Notes: generated by a model not told the origin, from the letters alone. A stretch of DNA of 64,000 bases from a bacterium (GCA_029945725.1 JAQSDB010000008.1:248001-312000); one strand, 5' to 3'. Positions 29,903-39,231 are shown, counted from the first letter of the stretch. Program-made: numbers and translations.

Positions 29903-32900
29903 TCACAGGTGCACCGTGAAACTGACATCAGGCAGCGGGTACGGAAAACCCACTGTCGCGTGGGCGCGGATCTCCACCGGCATCGCCTCGGCATGCACGT
30001 CGGCAGTGACACTGGCATCGGCACAGCCGCCTGCAACGCAGACACCGGCCTCGGCACCGGCCGCAAAATCACCGATCACTTTTGGTTGTGGCGTGATCTG
30101 CAGGCCGACATCGAGATAGCCCTTCACGTAGGCGGATGCGAAACTGTCATCGCCGACGCCGAGATAAAGGCTCTGCGCGCCGCCAACGGCGAAGCCGGTC
30201 GCCGAGCCCAGCATCAGGTAGGAATCGGACTGCTGCACCAGCACGAAGGCGCTGATCCGCGCACCGTCCTTGTTGCCCGCATTCAGGTACCAGTCGCCAT
30301 CGCCGAAGTGCAGTTGCATCGCCGCATTGTTTTCGCTCTTGCCGAGATCAAAGCTGATCAGGTCGCCGAGGTAACCGATGTGGCCCCACATTCTCCCGTC
30401 GAGATTGCCGCCACCGTACTGGATGTAGCCCTTGATCGGCGGCTGGCCGGACGGCGCCGGGTTCAGCAGCCAGGCACCGAAATCGGCGCGCACGATGCCG
30501 GAGGTGGTGCCAACAAGATCGCCGTCGAGCGTGTAGATGAACTGGTCAGCAGAACCGAGGCGCACGCCGGCGGAAAACAGCAGGCCGGTGCCGGGATCCG
30601 GCTGGATATCCTTCAGCGGCGTTGCCGCCGCAAAACTCGTCGACTGCACGTGATACCCCATGCCGCCGCGGATCGCGAACAGGCTGACGACTTCCGGGTA
30701 CAGCACGATGCCGGTGCTGCCCATCGGCATCGACGCGCGCATCAGCCAGTAATCGGTGTTGTTGCTGTAGCCGAGCAGGAACTGCGCCTTCACCGGCGGG
30801 CCACCGAACAGGCCAATGTCGACGTCGCCGCTGTAGCGCGTACCGCCCTGCGGGTCCGGGCTGTAGACCGGCGCCACGGTGTTTTCCATCGCCGGCTGCG
30901 CCTGCGGGAAACTCATCGACAGCGAGAACGGCGAATTCCACGGGCCGGAACCGGCGTAGTTGTCACCCGTGATGGCGTAATTCACCTGCACTGGCGAGCC
31001 CGGCAGGCCGGCGGAGAGTTTCACGTCGCCAAAGAAATTCAGCTTCAGTCGCTCGCTGCCGGTGGTGCCTCCATCGAGACGCAGACCCGACAACTCGATC
31101 GGTGTCTTGCCGAGGGACGCCATCTGCGACAGGTTCATCGTGCGCACCGGTTCGGCGGTATCACTGAAGAAGGCACGACCGTTAAGACCGAAGCTCATGT
31201 TCGGAATCGTCACGGCCTGTGCAAGGAAGGGTTTGCCTTCGGCATCGGTCGTCAGCTCCGGCGCGGTGAGCACGCGCCAGCCGGCCGGTGCCGGACCGAA
31301 CAGCACCGACTGCTTCGGCACACGCAAATGCACCGGCCCGAAATTGCGCACCACATCGGCATCAGGTTTCAGGCCGCTGAAATCAAAACTGCCTTCGTCA
31401 CTGCCGGTAGACACCAGCGTCACATCATCGCCATGCAGGCTGGCATCAAGGAACGGCACCTTCACATCCATCGCGTAGATGGCCTTGAAACCACCACTAG
31501 GCAACGCATCAATGCGCACCCGGCGAAACGAGATTTCCCCCTTGCCGACCACCAGATGCTGCAGCGCCGGATCGTTCTGCACATCGAGATGCCCGCAGGC
31601 ACGCGAACTCACGCCCCAGCCGGGCGCATTCACCTGTGCCGTCACAAGGTCACGCGTGTTGAGACGGATTTTTGCATCACCAAAATTGAGACCGGTCCAG
31701 CCATTGCCGCTGCCGTCATTGCAGCCGGCAGGCGCGGAGCCAGCCGCACGACTGAGATCCAGCGTTGCTTTCGGCGTGGAGAGATAAAACCCGCTCCAGC
31801 CAAGCGCGAGATCGTTTTCCGGCCCGGTGGTCGCCAGCCAGTCACCTTTTACCGACAGCGGCGCCGTCATCTCCCATGCCGGTGCAACGGCATTACCGTT
31901 CTTGGTGTAATGGATCAGTGCATCGGACGGCGACAGTTTCAGCGTTGCATCAATGTCCTTGCCGGCGACACCGGCCACCGTGCGCAACGTGCCCTCAAGC
32001 CCGCGCGGGTGAATGTCTTCACCGCTTGCCATCGGCTTGAGCACGCTGCCGGAGGCAATGCGGCCATCGGTACCGACCTTCCAGCTGGTGAACGACACCG
32101 GCACGGCAATGTTTTTCACGGCACTCGGACTCACGGCCAGTGACAGGTCAAGCGTTGCCGTACCGGTGTAGATATTGTCGCCGACCATTTTCGGCAGCTT
32201 CGCCTGGTCGACATACATCGGGTAGTCGCCGCTCGCGCCGGCGAATTTCAGTTCGCACAACTTGCTCTCGTCAATGGCGATAACCTTGTAGGATTTCGTT
32301 TCCGACTTCACGAAATTCGGTGGTTGCAGCAGCGCGCCTGCGGCATTTTGCTGCGCCTGTGCCATTTCCGGCAGCAGCGCGCCGGCAAGACCAGACAAAT
32401 TGCTGCCGCCCGTATTGCCAGGGCCGTAAACCGCTGCCGCCATGCCGCCACCGGTTGTCATCGGATTGAGCAGACCAAACTTCGGCAGTTCGCTGCCTTC
32501 CGTTTTCAGCGCGGACGCAAATTGCGCCGGATTGATCGTGCTGTTGCCCGACAGCAGTGCGCCGAAAGTCTCTGTGACCGGTGCCGGCTTCACCTGCACG
32601 CTCACCCATACTTCGTAAATATCCGTCGGATCAATCGGCAGGCGCGGAGATACCAGCTCGAACTTGCCGGTGATCGGCGCCCCCCAGTTCGCTGGATTGC
32701 CGGTGCGCGACGGCGATGCCGGCACGGTGATCACGCCTTCGTCAGAGAGCGCCATCGCGGCGCCGCCATTGCGCAGCTTCACCCACCACGTGGCATCAAC
32801 ATGGCCAGCACCGGTGTATTCCAGTATGGCGCGCGCACTCCAGGCCTTGTTGCAGCCGCTGCAGATTGCATCGACGCTGTACGCTGCCTGCAACTGCACG

Positions 32901-35125
32901 TGTGATGCATAATCCTGCGGCGCGTCAGAGCTGGAGAGATCCGGGGCGCCCGGCTTGCCAGGCAATGGTGCATATGATTTTTTTCCGCCGGCCAGCAGCA
33001 CTGCATTCGATTTCTGCACGGCAGCGTTCGACGAATTAATGGCGCCAGCGTGAACCTCTGCGGTCTCGACAGTGCCGGGTGATTTTGCCTGCGCGGCAGA
33101 CGATGCCTGCGCGCCGAACTTTTTCACGGCCACCGATTTAAGTTGCAGGTAGCCATTGGCGATGGTGTCCATCCACGGCTCGACCTTCACGGCATGGCAA
33201 TACACCAGATAGGCACGCTCGGCGATCACGGCCTTCGTCGACTGCCGCGCCGCCATCCCGGTCTGTGCCACCTGCAGGTAGGCATTGTTGCCGTTGCCAT
33301 CGACGGACGCCGCCAGCATGCCGGGATCAGTCTTCTGCACATCCCCCTCGGAGAGCTGGAAAAGACGCACGTTATAGTTGCCGGCGATTGCGTAGGAATG
33401 CGTCAGGTACTGCGGCGAATCCTTGTCGGCGGGAATCTTGCCGGCTTTCCACTGCAGGTATTCGGCAGCATCCGGCAACTTGTAGGTTTCGGCGCGATTG
33501 ACGGCATGATCACCGATGCCGGTCATGTCCGAGCGCACACTGATTGGCTGCGCACCGCTGCCGTCGCCCCAGTCGATGAACACGTTATCAAAATGATGCT
33601 CGGTGACGACTTCGAGGCCGACGCCCATCTGCCCACCCGGCCCCTTCGGTGCCGCCTGCTGCTCCTTCACTTCCTGCGACACCATCGCGTACGGCGACTT
33701 GCCGAGCGAGAACGTGCCGGACAGGATCCACTGGTCCCCCGGGTGCGGTACGCCCTGATTGCCTTGTGTCATGTTGTAGATCGTCACGCCCTTGCCATCA
33801 ATCGGGCAGGCCTGGAGTCCGTTCGGCCGCGCCGGCTTCATCAGCGGCCACTGCTCGGAAAGGGAGACCTCGACATCAATCATTTCCTGCACGGCATTGA
33901 CGGCGTTCTGCACCTGCGCCTGCTGGTACGGCTGCCCCGCTTGCTGCGCGGATTGTTGCTGCCCGTATGACTGTTGCGCATATTGCTGTTGTTGCGCCGA
34001 CTGCTGCTGGGATTGCGGCTTCGGTTTCGGCACGCGCTTGTAGCCGATCACGTCCCACAGGTACTGCGTGCCGTCCGGCCACACCACCGGCGCCGGCTGG
34101 CTGCCGCCGGATTGCGCGCCCCCCATCGGCATGCTGGTGTGCTGCGTTGTCTGCGTTCCCGTTGCTCCGGCATCAATCGCCAGCGGCGCTTGGCCATGAT
34201 TGGGATCGAGCAATTCGTCGAGCAGTTTTGCATCCGGGCGATACCAGGTCTGCGCCGGCAGCATCGTCTGGTTGCCGTTCAGCATCAGCGTCACCGGATT
34301 GATCCGCCGCGTCACCAGCACTTTCTTGTTCAGCGTCAGGATGCGTATTTCATAGGCATCGGCGAGCCCCGGATTTTCCTCTTTCCAGGTAAACACCGTC
34401 GCATCGTCAATCAGTGGCGAACGCTTGCTGGCGTTTTCGCCGCCAAAGCTGCCGCCGAATTGCCACTGCGGTTTCTCCAGCACGATCTTTCCCGGCGTGA
34501 GCGCGAATGCCGGTGGCTCCGTGAATTTCGGCAACGGCATGAACCCCGTCTGCACCGGCTTTTTTTCCGGTGCCTGCACCGGCTGCATGGCGGGCTTCGG
34601 TTTGGCGTAGACCATTACGCTCAGGGAAGACATCTGCCAGGGCTGCGTCATCCCGGCCCGCCACTCCAGCAGGCGTGAACCCGAATCTGCAGTATCGGCA
34701 ACCGTGACGTCGATTTTCATGGTGGTACCGCCCAGCAGCAGGGGCTTGCCCACCACCACACCGGAACCGAAACGCAGCTCCATGCCGGGGAGAAAATTAG
34801 TGCCGTTGAGCATCACGCTGTAATGGCTGCCGGCCGTCCACATCGCCGGAAATACCGACTGGAAAGCAATCGCCTGAAAAGCCCCGACGGCATCAGACAG
34901 CGATTTTCCCGATGAAAAAGCAGGACTAGTGGCAGGCCGCTGGCCTGCACTGGCGGGGGACACCGTATCCGTCGAAGGGGCAGCTGTACCAGCCGTAGCA
35001 GCCGTCGCTGCAGCAAAGGCAGCGGGCGGCAGGACGCCCAGCAAGCCGGCCATGAGAACGAGGGCCGGCAGGCGCAAAAAGCCGGCAGTCGCGCCGCTCC
35101 GTGAACAATGACAGTGTGTGGACAT
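29903..35125 (-). CDS. Giant secreted protein (1740 residues), first gene of the envelope operon
   Basis: A long exported protein I cannot assign. The signal peptide ends PPAAFA (about residue 38). An IPT/TIG-like Ig module (about 88-175; NGTNFLPGMELRFG) is followed by two beta domains, a Gln-rich low-complexity linker (about 368-408), and a PKD-like module (about 500-590; IDWGDGSG, THSYAIAGNYNVRLF). A CSGC pair is near 757. The last 900 residues are Gly-, Asp- and beta-rich without obvious repeats and end GFPYPLPDVSFTVHL. The second ATG was taken; one four codons upstream has its ribosome site abutting it. A huge secreted or surface structural protein is inferred. Confidence 0.72.
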   Translation of the reverse strand: MSTHCHCSRSGATAGFLRLPALVLMAGLLGVLPPAAFAAATAATAGTAAPSTDTVSPASAGQRPATSPAFSSGKSLSDAVGAFQAIAFQSVFPAMWTAGSHYSVMLNGTNFLPGMELRFGSGVVVGKPLLLGGTTMKIDVTVADTADSGSRLLEWRAGMTQPWQMSSLSVMVYAKPKPAMQPVQAPEKKPVQTGFMPLPKFTEPPAFALTPGKIVLEKPQWQFGGSFGGENASKRSPLIDDATVFTWKEENPGLADAYEIRILTLNKKVLVTRRINPVTLMLNGNQTMLPAQTWYRPDAKLLDELLDPNHGQAPLAIDAGATGTQTTQHTSMPMGGAQSGGSQPAPVVWPDGTQYLWDVIGYKRVPKPKPQSQQQSAQQQQYAQQSYGQQQSAQQAGQPYQQAQVQNAVNAVQEMIDVEVSLSEQWPLMKPARPNGLQACPIDGKGVTIYNMTQGNQGVPHPGDQWILSGTFSLGKSPYAMVSQEVKEQQAAPKGPGGQMGVGLEVVTEHHFDNVFIDWGDGSGAQPISVRSDMTGIGDHAVNRAETYKLPDAAEYLQWKAGKIPADKDSPQYLTHSYAIAGNYNVRLFQLSEGDVQKTDPGMLAASVDGNGNNAYLQVAQTGMAARQSTKAVIAERAYLVYCHAVKVEPWMDTIANGYLQLKSVAVKKFGAQASSAAQAKSPGTVETAEVHAGAINSSNAAVQKSNAVLLAGGKKSYAPLPGKPGAPDLSSSDAPQDYASHVQLQAAYSVDAICSGCNKAWSARAILEYTGAGHVDATWWVKLRNGGAAMALSDEGVITVPASPSRTGNPANWGAPITGKFELVSPRLPIDPTDIYEVWVSVQVKPAPVTETFGALLSGNSTINPAQFASALKTEGSELPKFGLLNPMTTGGGMAAAVYGPGNTGGSNLSGLAGALLPEMAQAQQNAAGALLQPPNFVKSETKSYKVIAIDESKLCELKFAGASGDYPMYVDQAKLPKMVGDNIYTGTATLDLSLAVSPSAVKNIAVPVSFTSWKVGTDGRIASGSVLKPMASGEDIHPRGLEGTLRTVAGVAGKDIDATLKLSPSDALIHYTKNGNAVAPAWEMTAPLSVKGDWLATTGPENDLALGWSGFYLSTPKATLDLSRAAGSAPAGCNDGSGNGWTGLNFGDAKIRLNTRDLVTAQVNAPGWGVSSRACGHLDVQNDPALQHLVVGKGEISFRRVRIDALPSGGFKAIYAMDVKVPFLDASLHGDDVTLVSTGSDEGSFDFSGLKPDADVVRNFGPVHLRVPKQSVLFGPAPAGWRVLTAPELTTDAEGKPFLAQAVTIPNMSFGLNGRAFFSDTAEPVRTMNLSQMASLGKTPIELSGLRLDGGTTGSERLKLNFFGDVKLSAGLPGSPVQVNYAITGDNYAGSGPWNSPFSLSMSFPQAQPAMENTVAPVYSPDPQGGTRYSGDVDIGLFGGPPVKAQFLLGYSNNTDYWLMRASMPMGSTGIVLYPEVVSLFAIRGGMGYHVQSTSFAAATPLKDIQPDPGTGLLFSAGVRLGSADQFIYTLDGDLVGTTSGIVRADFGAWLLNPAPSGQPPIKGYIQYGGGNLDGRMWGHIGYLGDLISFDLGKSENNAAMQLHFGDGDWYLNAGNKDGARISAFVLVQQSDSYLMLGSATGFAVGGAQSLYLGVGDDSFASAYVKGYLDVGLQITPQPKVIGDFAAGAEAGVCVAGGCADASVTADVHAEAMPVEIRAHATVGFPYPLPDVSFTVHL

Positions 35126-35190
35126 GGGCTTTCTCATCCCTGCAGGACCGGCAAGATGCAGTAGCCTGCCAATAAAGCACGGGGATTCCC

Positions 35191-35204
35191 TTGATCCACC
35201 TCAA
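35191..35204. promoter_or_regulatory. Candidate Anr/FNR box before the envelope operon
   Basis: TTGATCCACCTCAA matches the FNR/Anr consensus TTGAT-N4-ATCAA at 9 of 10 positions. It lies 66-79 bp upstream of the giant gene. A start site about 41 bp downstream of its centre would fall near 35156, leaving a short leader, as for class II activation. The expected -10 (about TACTGC) is weak, which fits an activator-dependent promoter. The box is known; its use here is inference. Confidence 0.5.
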
Positions 35205-35248
35205 GCGCAATGACGTCCGGGGACAGCCCGTCGTTCTGTCAAACCGGA

Positions 35249-36205
35249 TCAGCGCCCGCCAAAGCGCCGCGCAAAATCGTTGGTGGCGCGCACCAGCGCA
35301 TCAATGATGCCAGGCTCTGCGCCCGAGTGTCCGGCATCGCGGATAATCTGCAGCTCCGCATCGGGCCAGACTTCATGCAGGGCAAAGGCATTGTCCAGCG
35401 GACACACCATGTCGTAGCGGCCATGCACGATCACGCCGGGAATGCCGGCGAGCCTGTGTGCGTCTTTCAGCAACTGGCCGGGCTGCATGAAACTCTTGTG
35501 CACAAAGTAGTGCGCTTCGATACGCGCCAGCGCGAGCGCCACATGCGGATCCGAGAAATGCTCGGCGACACTTTGATTGGGGCGCAAGGTCGCACACAAG
35601 CCTTCCCACACCGACCAGGCCTTGGCGGCCGCCATGCGCGCTACTTCGTTGTCGCTGGTGAGGCGGCGGTAATAGGCCGAAAGAAAATCGCCGCGTTCAG
35701 CCTCGGGAATCACCCGCACATAATCCGCCCAGTAATCGGGATACACATGGCTGGCGCCATCCTGATAGAACCAGTGAATATCCTGATCCCGGCAAAGAAA
35801 AATGCCGCGCAGGATCAGGCCGGTCACGCGTTCGGGGTGAGCCTCGGCATAGGCAAGCCCCAGTGTCGAACCCCAGGAGCCACCAAAGACCACCCAGCGC
35901 TCGATACCGAGAAATTCACGCAGCGCTTCAATGTCCGCAACCAGCGCCGGCGTGGTATTGCCCTCAAGATGGGCATGCGGTGTTGATTTGCCGGCACCGC
36001 GCTGGTCAAACAGCACGATGCGGTAACGCTCGGGATCAAAGAAGCGGCGATTCCAGGTCTGACAGCCGGCGCCGGGGCCGCCATGCAGAAAAAGCACGGG
36101 CAGTCCCTGCGGATTGCCGCTCTCTTCCACATAAAGGACGTGCGGTGCCTCGACGGCGAACTGATGCATGGCGTAGGGCTGAATGTCGGGAAACAGGGTT
36201 TGCAT
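35249..36205 (-). CDS. pip: Proline iminopeptidase
   Basis: Alpha/beta-hydrolase of 318 residues (peptidase family S33) releasing N-terminal proline from peptides. Markers are the oxyanion block LFLHGGPGAG, DQRGAGKSTPH, the nucleophile Ser in FGGSWGSTLGLAYAE, the acid in HGRYDMVCP and the catalytic His in DAGHSGAEPG. I chose the ATG opening MQTLFPDIQPY; the frame extends upstream but that sequence is the family's N-terminus. It is divergent from rhdA and ends 123 bp ahead of the envelope operon, same strand. Confidence 0.94.
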   Translation of the reverse strand: MQTLFPDIQPYAMHQFAVEAPHVLYVEESGNPQGLPVLFLHGGPGAGCQTWNRRFFDPERYRIVLFDQRGAGKSTPHAHLEGNTTPALVADIEALREFLGIERWVVFGGSWGSTLGLAYAEAHPERVTGLILRGIFLCRDQDIHWFYQDGASHVYPDYWADYVRVIPEAERGDFLSAYYRRLTSDNEVARMAAAKAWSVWEGLCATLRPNQSVAEHFSDPHVALALARIEAHYFVHKSFMQPGQLLKDAHRLAGIPGVIVHGRYDMVCPLDNAFALHEVWPDAELQIIRDAGHSGAEPGIIDALVRATNDFARRFGGR

Positions 36206-36246
36206 GAATATCCTCCGCAGACAGGCGAGACTAGCGAGCACAACGG

Positions 36247-36275
36247 TTTCTGACAAATCCCCCGTGCATTACAAT
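36247..36275 (+). promoter_or_regulatory. Candidate promoter of rhdA
   Basis: TACAAT at 36270-36275 with TTTCTG 17 bp upstream, 27 bp before the rhdA ATG, in the 96-bp divergent spacer with pip. The -10 is good and the -35 weak. GAGG precedes the ATG by 7 bp. Confidence 0.35.
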
Positions 36276-36301
36276 CGCCGCATTCCCTGCGAGGCTACCC
36301 C

Positions 36302-37111
36302 ATGAATCTGCCCCTGCTGCTTGAGCCTGAAGTCCTGAATGCACACCTTCGCGACGACCACCTGCTCATCGTCGATCTGGGCAAGGCGTCCGTCTACCAG
36401 CAGGTGCACGTACCGGGTGCGATTCCCCTCAACGTCAAGGAACTGGCCTCGGGCCAGCAGCCGGCGCCCGGCAAGCTGGCCTCCGTCGAGCAGGTTTCTG
36501 CCGTGTTCTCCGCCATCGGCCTGACGCCGGATACGCACGTGGTGGTCTACGACGATGAAGGCGGCGCCGCCGCCGGCCGTTTTATCTGGACGCTGGATGT
36601 CATCGGTCACCGGAAATATTCCTATCTGAACGGCGGCATTCATGCCTGGCTGGCCGCCGGCCTGCCGGCAGAAAGCACCGCCCGAGCGCCCGTGCCCAGC
36701 GCCTACGCAGCCACGCTGGTCGAAGGGCCATGTGCAGACATGGCCTATGTGCTGGCTCATTATGCCGATGTCGATCATGTGGTCTGGGATGCGCGCTCGC
36801 CGGAAGAGTTTGACGGCAGCATGATCCGTGCACAGCGCGCGGGCCATATTCCGGGCGCCAGAAACTATGAATGGACGCGGGCCATTGACCGCAACCACTC
36901 CATGCGCGTGCGCCCCCTGGAAGAAATACGCACCGAGCTTGCCGGACTCGGCATCACGGGTGACAAAACCATCATCACGCATTGCCAGACCCATCACCGC
37001 TCCGGCTTTACCTATCTGCTGGGAAAGCTGCTCGGATTCACCCGCATGAAAGGCTACCCAGGCTCATGGAGTGAATGGGGCAACCGCTCCGACACCCCCA
37101 TTGAAAGTTGA
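36302..37111 (+). CDS. rhdA: Thiosulfate sulfurtransferase (tandem rhodanese) RhdA
   Basis: A 269-residue protein with two rhodanese domains: an inactive N-terminal one (about 8-125) and a C-terminal one carrying the catalytic cysteine. The active loop reads HCQTHHRSG, which is the unusual loop of Azotobacter vinelandii RhdA. Rhodaneses move a sulfane sulfur from thiosulfate to cyanide or other thiols. The neighbour psd follows 124 bp downstream, the same pair as in pseudomonads. No signal peptide, so it is cytoplasmic. Confidence 0.92.
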   Translation: MNLPLLLEPEVLNAHLRDDHLLIVDLGKASVYQQVHVPGAIPLNVKELASGQQPAPGKLASVEQVSAVFSAIGLTPDTHVVVYDDEGGAAAGRFIWTLDVIGHRKYSYLNGGIHAWLAAGLPAESTARAPVPSAYAATLVEGPCADMAYVLAHYADVDHVVWDARSPEEFDGSMIRAQRAGHIPGARNYEWTRAIDRNHSMRVRPLEEIRTELAGLGITGDKTIITHCQTHHRSGFTYLLGKLLGFTRMKGYPGSWSEWGNRSDTPIES

Positions 37112-37235
37112 ACCGGGAAGCTGAACCGGATCGAAAACCGGAATGACTCTCTTACGCTGGTGCGTTATTCAACACGCACTGATTTCCTGAAAAACTCCCG
37201 CCAGCCGGGAATCACGCCCACCAACCGGAATACCC

Positions 37236-38108
37236 ATGTCACCCGAAACCCGCGACAAGCTGCTCACCCTGATCCAGTACCTTGTACCCCAGCACCTGCT
37301 GTCCCGCTGTGTCGGCTGGATTGCTGAAAGCCGTATCGACAGCATCAAGAACACGTTTATCGGCCAGTTTGTACAGCGCTACCAGGTCGACATGAGCGAG
37401 GCCGTGGAAGAAAACCCGCTCGCCTATGAAAACTTCAATGCCTTCTTCACGCGTGCGCTGAAAGAAGGGGCAAGGCCGATTGATGCGGACGCCGCCAGCA
37501 TTGTCTGTCCCGCTGACGGCGCCATCTCGCAGCTCGGCCCCATCAACGGTGACGCCGTATTCCAGGCAAAGGGGCATTACTACAGCCTGAATGAATTGCT
37601 GGGCGGCAATGCCGAACGTGCCAAACCTTTTCTGAATGGCATTTTTGCCACGGTTTATCTGTCGCCGAAGGATTATCACCGCGTGCACATGCCTTTCACC
37701 GGCACCCTGCGCGAAATGATTCATGTCCCGGGCGACCTGTTTTCGGTGAACACCCGCACCGCCGAGAATGTGCCGCGCCTGTTTGCCCGCAATGAACGTG
37801 TGGTGGCGATTTTTGATACGGAGATCGGCCCCATGGCCGTGGTGCTGGTGGGCGCCATGATTGTCGCCAGCATCGAAACCGTCTGGGCCGGCATCGTGGC
37901 ACCCGCCAAGCGCCAGGTTCGCGTCACTGATTACCGCAGTGATGCGCGTACGCCCGTCGTGCTGGAAAAGGGCGCCGAGATCGGCCGCTTCCGCCTCGGT
38001 TCTACCGCCATAGTCTGCTTCGGGCCGGGTGCAGCCGCCTGGAGCGAATCCTTTCGCGATGGCACCCCCACGCGCATGGGCGAGAGCTTGGGCCGACGCC
38101 TGATCTAG
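37236..38108 (+). CDS. psd: Phosphatidylserine decarboxylase proenzyme
   Basis: Makes phosphatidylethanolamine from phosphatidylserine at the inner membrane; 290 residues. The self-cleavage motif is LGST (RFRLGSTAIVCFGPG), where the Ser becomes the pyruvoyl group of the small alpha subunit. Further family blocks are NFNAFFTRALKEGARP, CPADGAISQLG, YHRVHMPFTG and GDLFSVN. Length and context (rhdA upstream) are typical. Confidence 0.97.
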   Translation: MSPETRDKLLTLIQYLVPQHLLSRCVGWIAESRIDSIKNTFIGQFVQRYQVDMSEAVEENPLAYENFNAFFTRALKEGARPIDADAASIVCPADGAISQLGPINGDAVFQAKGHYYSLNELLGGNAERAKPFLNGIFATVYLSPKDYHRVHMPFTGTLREMIHVPGDLFSVNTRTAENVPRLFARNERVVAIFDTEIGPMAVVLVGAMIVASIETVWAGIVAPAKRQVRVTDYRSDARTPVVLEKGAEIGRFRLGSTAIVCFGPGAAAWSESFRDGTPTRMGESLGRRLI

Positions 38109-38343
38109 GCCGGCAAGCACATGCGAGGCAGCCCGCGGTACTCTCCCGGTTGCCCCAGCCCCCGCAGCCGGGTGCCGTTATTGACATGACGGCACCGCTG
38201 TCCTCCCCTGAAGGCCCAACTGCCGACCCTCTCTCCGGTACCCGCTACCGCCCCGGCAGGGTGGCGTCGTGGCCACCAGCTTGCCTTATCGACAGAAACC
38301 CGAATAGTCTCCACTCATCATCAAAACTGCTGATGAAATCATC

Positions 38344-39231
38344 ATGCGCATCACCCTGAAGCAACTTGAAGTCTTTATCGCCGTCGCCCAGTCCGGCAAC
38401 GTCACCCGCGCCTCGGAAACCCTCAACATCACGCAAAGTGCCACCAGCATGGCGCTGGCGGATTTCGAGAGCCAGCTCGGGCGCAAGCTGTTTGACCGTA
38501 TCGGCAAGCGCCTGCAGCTCAACGATACCGGCCGTCTTTTACTGCCCAAGGCGCTGGATGCCGTCTCCCGGGTAGCGGATATCGAGCGCATGGCCGCCAG
38601 CGACTCCGCCCTTATCGGCCCCTTGCGCATTGGTGCCAGCATGACCATCGGCAACTACATGATGCCAGGCCTGATTGGCAGCTTCATGCGCGCGCACCCT
38701 GGTGCCCAGCTCACCCTGGATGTTGCCAATACGCGGCAGGTCATCCAGGCGCTGGAGCAGTTCCAGATTGATTTCGGTTTTATCGAGGGCTTTTGTCATG
38801 AGCCCAATATCGAGGTATTGCCCTGGTGTCGTGACGAGCTGGTGATCTTTGCCGCGCCCGGCCACGAGCTGGCGCAAAAGCCAGCCATTAATGAAGACGA
38901 TCTGGCCAGGGCCGACTGGATTCTGCGGGAGCCGGGATCCGGCACCCGCGAGGTTTTCGACAATGCCGTGCTGGGCAAGGTCAATCGCATCAATCTGCTG
39001 CTGGAGTTCGGTCATACCGAAGCCATAAAGCATGCCGTGGAGTCGGGCATCGGTATCGGCTGCGCCTCGCGGCGCACGCTGGAGGACGCCCTGCACACCG
39101 GTAGCGTAGTGGCACTGGCGACGCCGTTCCTGAATCTTGAGCGCGAGCTTTATGTTTTGATCCACCGGCAGAAATACCGCACCCAGGGGCTGGAGCATTT
39201 TCTGGCGCATTGCCGCCAGGGGGTTTCCTGA
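38344..39231 (+). CDS. LysR-family transcriptional regulator (YeiE/CysL-like)
   Basis: A 295-residue LTTR with an N-terminal winged helix-turn-helix (LKQLEVFIAVAQSGNVTRAS, TQSATSMALADFESQLG, LFDRIGKRL) and a two-lobed periplasmic-binding-like effector domain from about residue 90. The DNA-binding segment resembles YeiE and CysL, regulators tied to sulfite or anion handling, but the effector is not known. The gene stands alone between psd and the PilZ-like gene. A short inverted repeat TCATCA-N7-TGATGA (38318-38336) just before its ATG could be an autoregulatory site. Confidence 0.88.
   Translation: MRITLKQLEVFIAVAQSGNVTRASETLNITQSATSMALADFESQLGRKLFDRIGKRLQLNDTGRLLLPKALDAVSRVADIERMAASDSALIGPLRIGASMTIGNYMMPGLIGSFMRAHPGAQLTLDVANTRQVIQALEQFQIDFGFIEGFCHEPNIEVLPWCRDELVIFAAPGHELAQKPAINEDDLARADWILREPGSGTREVFDNAVLGKVNRINLLLEFGHTEAIKHAVESGIGIGCASRRTLEDALHTGSVVALATPFLNLERELYVLIHRQKYRTQGLEHFLAHCRQGVS

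Noticed and set aside
29729-32143. Open frame of about 800 codons on the plus strand opposite the giant secreted-protein gene
   Set aside because: The minus-strand gene has a signal peptide, tight operon spacing and recognisable modules. The plus-strand frame reads as Arg/His-rich sequence, typical of the antisense of GC-rich coding DNA.
33897-34045. Gln-rich stretch in the giant gene as a possible tandem DNA repeat or assembly artefact
   Set aside because: CAG/CAA codons are mixed and the frame is kept. It reads as a natural low-complexity linker rather than an expanded repeat.
37160-37179. Inverted repeat GTGCGT-N8-ACGCAC between rhdA and psd
   Set aside because: Only 6-bp arms in GC-rich DNA, expected by chance; no promoter elements placed sensibly around it.
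38318-38336. TCATCA-N7-TGATGA before the LysR-type gene as a regulator site
   Set aside because: Short and partly a simple TCA repeat; it lacks a clear T-N11-A layout, so I mention it only in the gene entry.
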